From: Ramlibacter monticola
GTDB taxonomy: Bacteria; Pseudomonadota; Gammaproteobacteria; Burkholderiales; Burkholderiaceae_C
Direction of reading: 5' to 3'
DNA: 64,000 nt
Assembly: GCF_016722785.1 (NCBI RefSeq)
Contig: NZ_JAEQNE010000001.1
Span: 992,001-1,056,000, forward strand
Under the pieces are notes generated by a model. The model worked only from the letters and a program-made list of their open reading frames with translations, ran no database searches and had not been told where the DNA came from. Numbering within the stretch: the stretch's first letter is position 1; the number at the start of each line of letters is the position of its first letter. Positions 62,130 to 64,000 of the stretch are shown here, piece by piece. A program made the translations under genes and the position numbers.

Positions 62130-63876
62130 GGCGTCGTTCCATCAGGGTCCAGGACACCGGCGCGGGGACGGGGGCGCCAGCGATGCGCCCCTGCTCCAGC
62201 GTCAGGACCCGGTCGTATCCCGCCAGCGAGGCGGTGTCGTGGGTAATCACGATGAGCGTGCGGTCGCGGTGGACCCGCATCACCGCTTCGAGAATCACGC
62301 GCGCGGACCGCTGGTCCACCGCGGCCGTGGGCTCGTCCATCAGCAGGACCGCCGGCTCCTTGATGAGGGCCCGCGCCAGGCACAGGCGCTGGCGCTGGCC
62401 GCCCGAGAGGGTGGCGGCGCGCTCGCCGAGTTCGGTGTCGTAGCCCTCGGGCAGGTCGATCACGAATTCGTGCGCGCGGGCCGCGCGGGCGGCCGCCTCG
62501 ATGTCTTCCATCGAGGCCTCGGGCCGGCCGTAGGCGATGTTCTCGCGCACCGAGACGGCGAACAGCATCGGCTCCTGCGGCACCACGCCAAGCACGCGGC
62601 GCAGGCTGGCGCGCGTGTAGCGCCGGATGTCGACGCCGTCGATCAGGATGCGTCCGGTGCTCGGCTCCGCCAGCCGCAGCAGCAGGTTCATGAAGGTGGA
62701 CTTGCCGGCGCCCGAGGCGCCGACGAGGGCGACGTGCTCGCCGGGGGCGATGCGCAGGTTGAGGCGGTCCAGCACCTTCCTGCCCGGCTGGTACTCGAAG
62801 CTCACGTCCTCGAAGGTGATCTCGCCCAGGGTCTGCGTGAGTTCCACCGCATCGGGCGCATCTGCGGCGTCCGGCGCGATGTCGAGGATCTGCGCCACCC
62901 GCTCGGCGCTGATGCCGGCGCGCGAGAACTTGCCGGCCAGGCGACCCAGGTCGCGCACCGGCTTGTAGAGCGCGGTCACGTAGGTCACGAACACCAGCAG
63001 CTCGCCCGGCGTCAGCCGGCCCGCCAGCACCTCGCGCGCGCCCAGCAGCACGGTGATGGCGGTGCCGAGAGCGGTGACCACGGCGATGGCGCGCACGATG
63101 GCGCCATTGACCCGCGCGCTGCGCATGCCGCTTTCGTAGTTGGCGGCGATCTCGCGCCGGAAGCGCTCTTCCTCTTCCTCGTGGCGGCCGAAGGCCTGCA
63201 CCAGCGCGATCTGGCTCAGGACCTCGTTCAGGCGCGAGGCCATGCGGCCTTCGTGCTTGCGCTGCTCCCGGGCCGCGGACTTGACGCGGCGGTTCAGCAC
63301 GAAGATCACCCCCAGCAGCGGCGGCAGCGTGGCGGCCACCGCCAGCGCCAGCGGCGGGTTGAGCCAGAACATCACGGCCAGCATCGCCAGCACCGTGGCG
63401 ATGTGGCGGCCCAGCGTCAGCAGCCAGTCGCTGAACATGTCGCGCAGCAGGTTGGTGTCGCCCGCCACCTTGGTGATCAGCTCGCCGACCCGCGTGGTGC
63501 GGTGGTGCGCCAGCGACAGGCGCTGCAGGTGCGCGAACAGCTCGCCGCGCAGGCGCCAGGTGATGCGGTGGCCCACCTTGGCGCTGGTGTAGAGCTCCAG
63601 GTAGGACAGCGCGCCCGAAGCCAGCGCGATCGCCGCGATCGACAGCGCGCAGGCCACCAGGGCCGGCCAGGCGCCCAGCCCCAGCAGCGGCTGCAGCATC
63701 GCCATCGAGGGCGGCAGCGGCTTCGCCAGCAGGATGTGGTCGAAGATCAGCTTCATCGGCCACGGCACCAGCAGGTCGCACAGCACCACGCCGCCCAGCG
63801 CGAGCGCGGCCACCAGCAGCGCCAGCCGCTGTTCCCACAGGCACTCGGCGATGAGGGTGCGCATGCGGCGGTTCAT
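62122..63876 (-). CDS. ABC exporter of the MsbA/lipid-glycan type
   Basis: This 584-residue fused exporter has six helices in ~15-300 and an ATPase domain with Walker A GASGAGKST, signature LSGGQRQR, Walker B VLLMDEPTAAVD and switch His in VITHDTASL. Walker B ends in PTAAVD, not the common ATSALD. Context points to export of the glycan or its lipid-linked precursor made by this operon. The ATG overlaps the stop of the gene upstream (ATGA). Confidence 0.87.
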   Translation of the reverse strand: MNRRMRTLIAECLWEQRLALLVAALALGGVVLCDLLVPWPMKLIFDHILLAKPLPPSMAMLQPLLGLGAWPALVACALSIAAIALASGALSYLELYTSAKVGHRITWRLRGELFAHLQRLSLAHHRTTRVGELITKVAGDTNLLRDMFSDWLLTLGRHIATVLAMLAVMFWLNPPLALAVAATLPPLLGVIFVLNRRVKSAAREQRKHEGRMASRLNEVLSQIALVQAFGRHEEEEERFRREIAANYESGMRSARVNGAIVRAIAVVTALGTAITVLLGAREVLAGRLTPGELLVFVTYVTALYKPVRDLGRLAGKFSRAGISAERVAQILDIAPDAADAPDAVELTQTLGEITFEDVSFEYQPGRKVLDRLNLRIAPGEHVALVGASGAGKSTFMNLLLRLAEPSTGRILIDGVDIRRYTRASLRRVLGVVPQEPMLFAVSVRENIAYGRPEASMEDIEAAARAARAHEFVIDLPEGYDTELGERAATLSGGQRQRLCLARALIKEPAVLLMDEPTAAVDQRSARVILEAVMRVHRDRTLIVITHDTASLAGYDRVLTLEQGRIAGAPVPAPVSWTLMERRHD

Positions 63877-64000
63877 CGCGCGCCCTCCACCTGCGCCTGC
63901 AGCGCCAGCGCTTCGGCATAGGCCAGGCGCCGCTCCACCTCGGCGCGCCAGTCGGGGACCTGGAACACGAAGGCGCGGCTGGCGCGCAGCAGCTGCTGCA
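63873..64000 (-). CDS. C-terminal end of an upstream gene of the polysaccharide operon (partial)
   Basis: The last 41 codons of a frame entering from beyond the window end with VEGAR and TGA overlapping the exporter ATG. The visible part is helical (DWRAEVERRLAYAEALALQAQ is in it, given by position) and carries no diagnostic motif. A glycosyltransferase or other biosynthesis enzyme would fit the context, but it cannot be identified from this piece. Confidence 0.6.
   Translation of the reverse strand, partial: QQLLRASRAFVFQVPDWRAEVERRLAYAEALALQAQVEGAR

Overview
The window is chromosomal DNA of a high-GC betaproteobacterium, most likely a Burkholderiales/Comamonadaceae species of the Ramlibacter-Variovorax kind. 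Supporting signs are the very high GC, Bug/TctC-type solute receptors, a 14-gene nuo operon followed by DUF2818, NUDIX and DUF1178 genes, the rpsO-pnp-qor-tpiA-secG-tRNA-Leu-nuo order, and a nirBD-nasA nitrate assimilation cluster. I see no prophage, insertion sequence, CRISPR array or rRNA.

Layout. 1-11400, mostly minus strand: a truncated Crp-type regulator, an aldehyde dehydrogenase, a small conserved protein, a threonate/hydroxyisobutyrate-type dehydrogenase, a DUF883-like protein, an HtrA-like protease, and a catabolic group (LysR regulator, CoA-transferase, HMG-CoA-lyase-type enzyme, two TctC receptors). 11460-15100: an MsbA-like ABC exporter, a redoxin/2OG-Fe(II) oxygenase fusion and a DUF1178 gene. 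15088-36088, all minus: a long housekeeping block running rpsO, pnp, quinone oxidoreductase, tpiA, secG, tRNA-Leu(GAG), nuoA to nuoN, DUF2818, NUDIX, DUF1178. 36228-41250: aminotransferase, a Leu/Ile/Val-type receptor, Hsp20, a methyltransferase and tsaD. 41294-57753: the nitrate region. 57760-64000, minus: a tightly overlapping polysaccharide operon (ABC exporter, glycosyltransferase, deacetylase-like protein, Ugd, UDP-sugar 4-epimerase).

The nitrate region is the most interesting part. It holds a NIT-ANTAR regulator, two hydroxyisourate-hydrolase-type genes, the nitrate ABC transporter nrtA-nrtB-nrtD, a CheA-like histidine kinase with a NarX/PilJ-type sensor, a stand-alone receiver, a CheX-like phosphatase, an ANTAR regulator carrying two PilJ-type modules, and nirB-nirD-nasA. 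Both structural operons (nrtA and nirB) have a sigma-54 promoter of near-consensus sequence. In each, the promoter is followed almost at once by two hairpins with six-base loops of the form A-N-N-G-N-N, the known RNA signature recognised by ANTAR antiterminators. In the nrtA leader the second hairpin overlaps the 5' arm of a strong intrinsic terminator. In the nirB leader no terminator is evident, but the alternative pairing encloses the ribosome binding site. The sequence therefore suggests nitrogen control of initiation and nitrate control after initiation, with a chemosensory-style kinase/receiver/CheX module added on top.

Other signals. Four copies of a ~105-115 bp long-armed palindrome (13250, 29137, 37428, 39373) lie in gene-flanking gaps, one of them inside the nuo operon. 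Their arms differ between copies but stay complementary within each copy. A half copy at 50001 lies next to a ~300 bp imperfect palindrome. nuoF and nuoK share a duplicated translation-coupling module, and a 34-codon ORF between nirD and nasA repeats the N-terminus of NasA. All calls come from reading the sequence; no database search was run.
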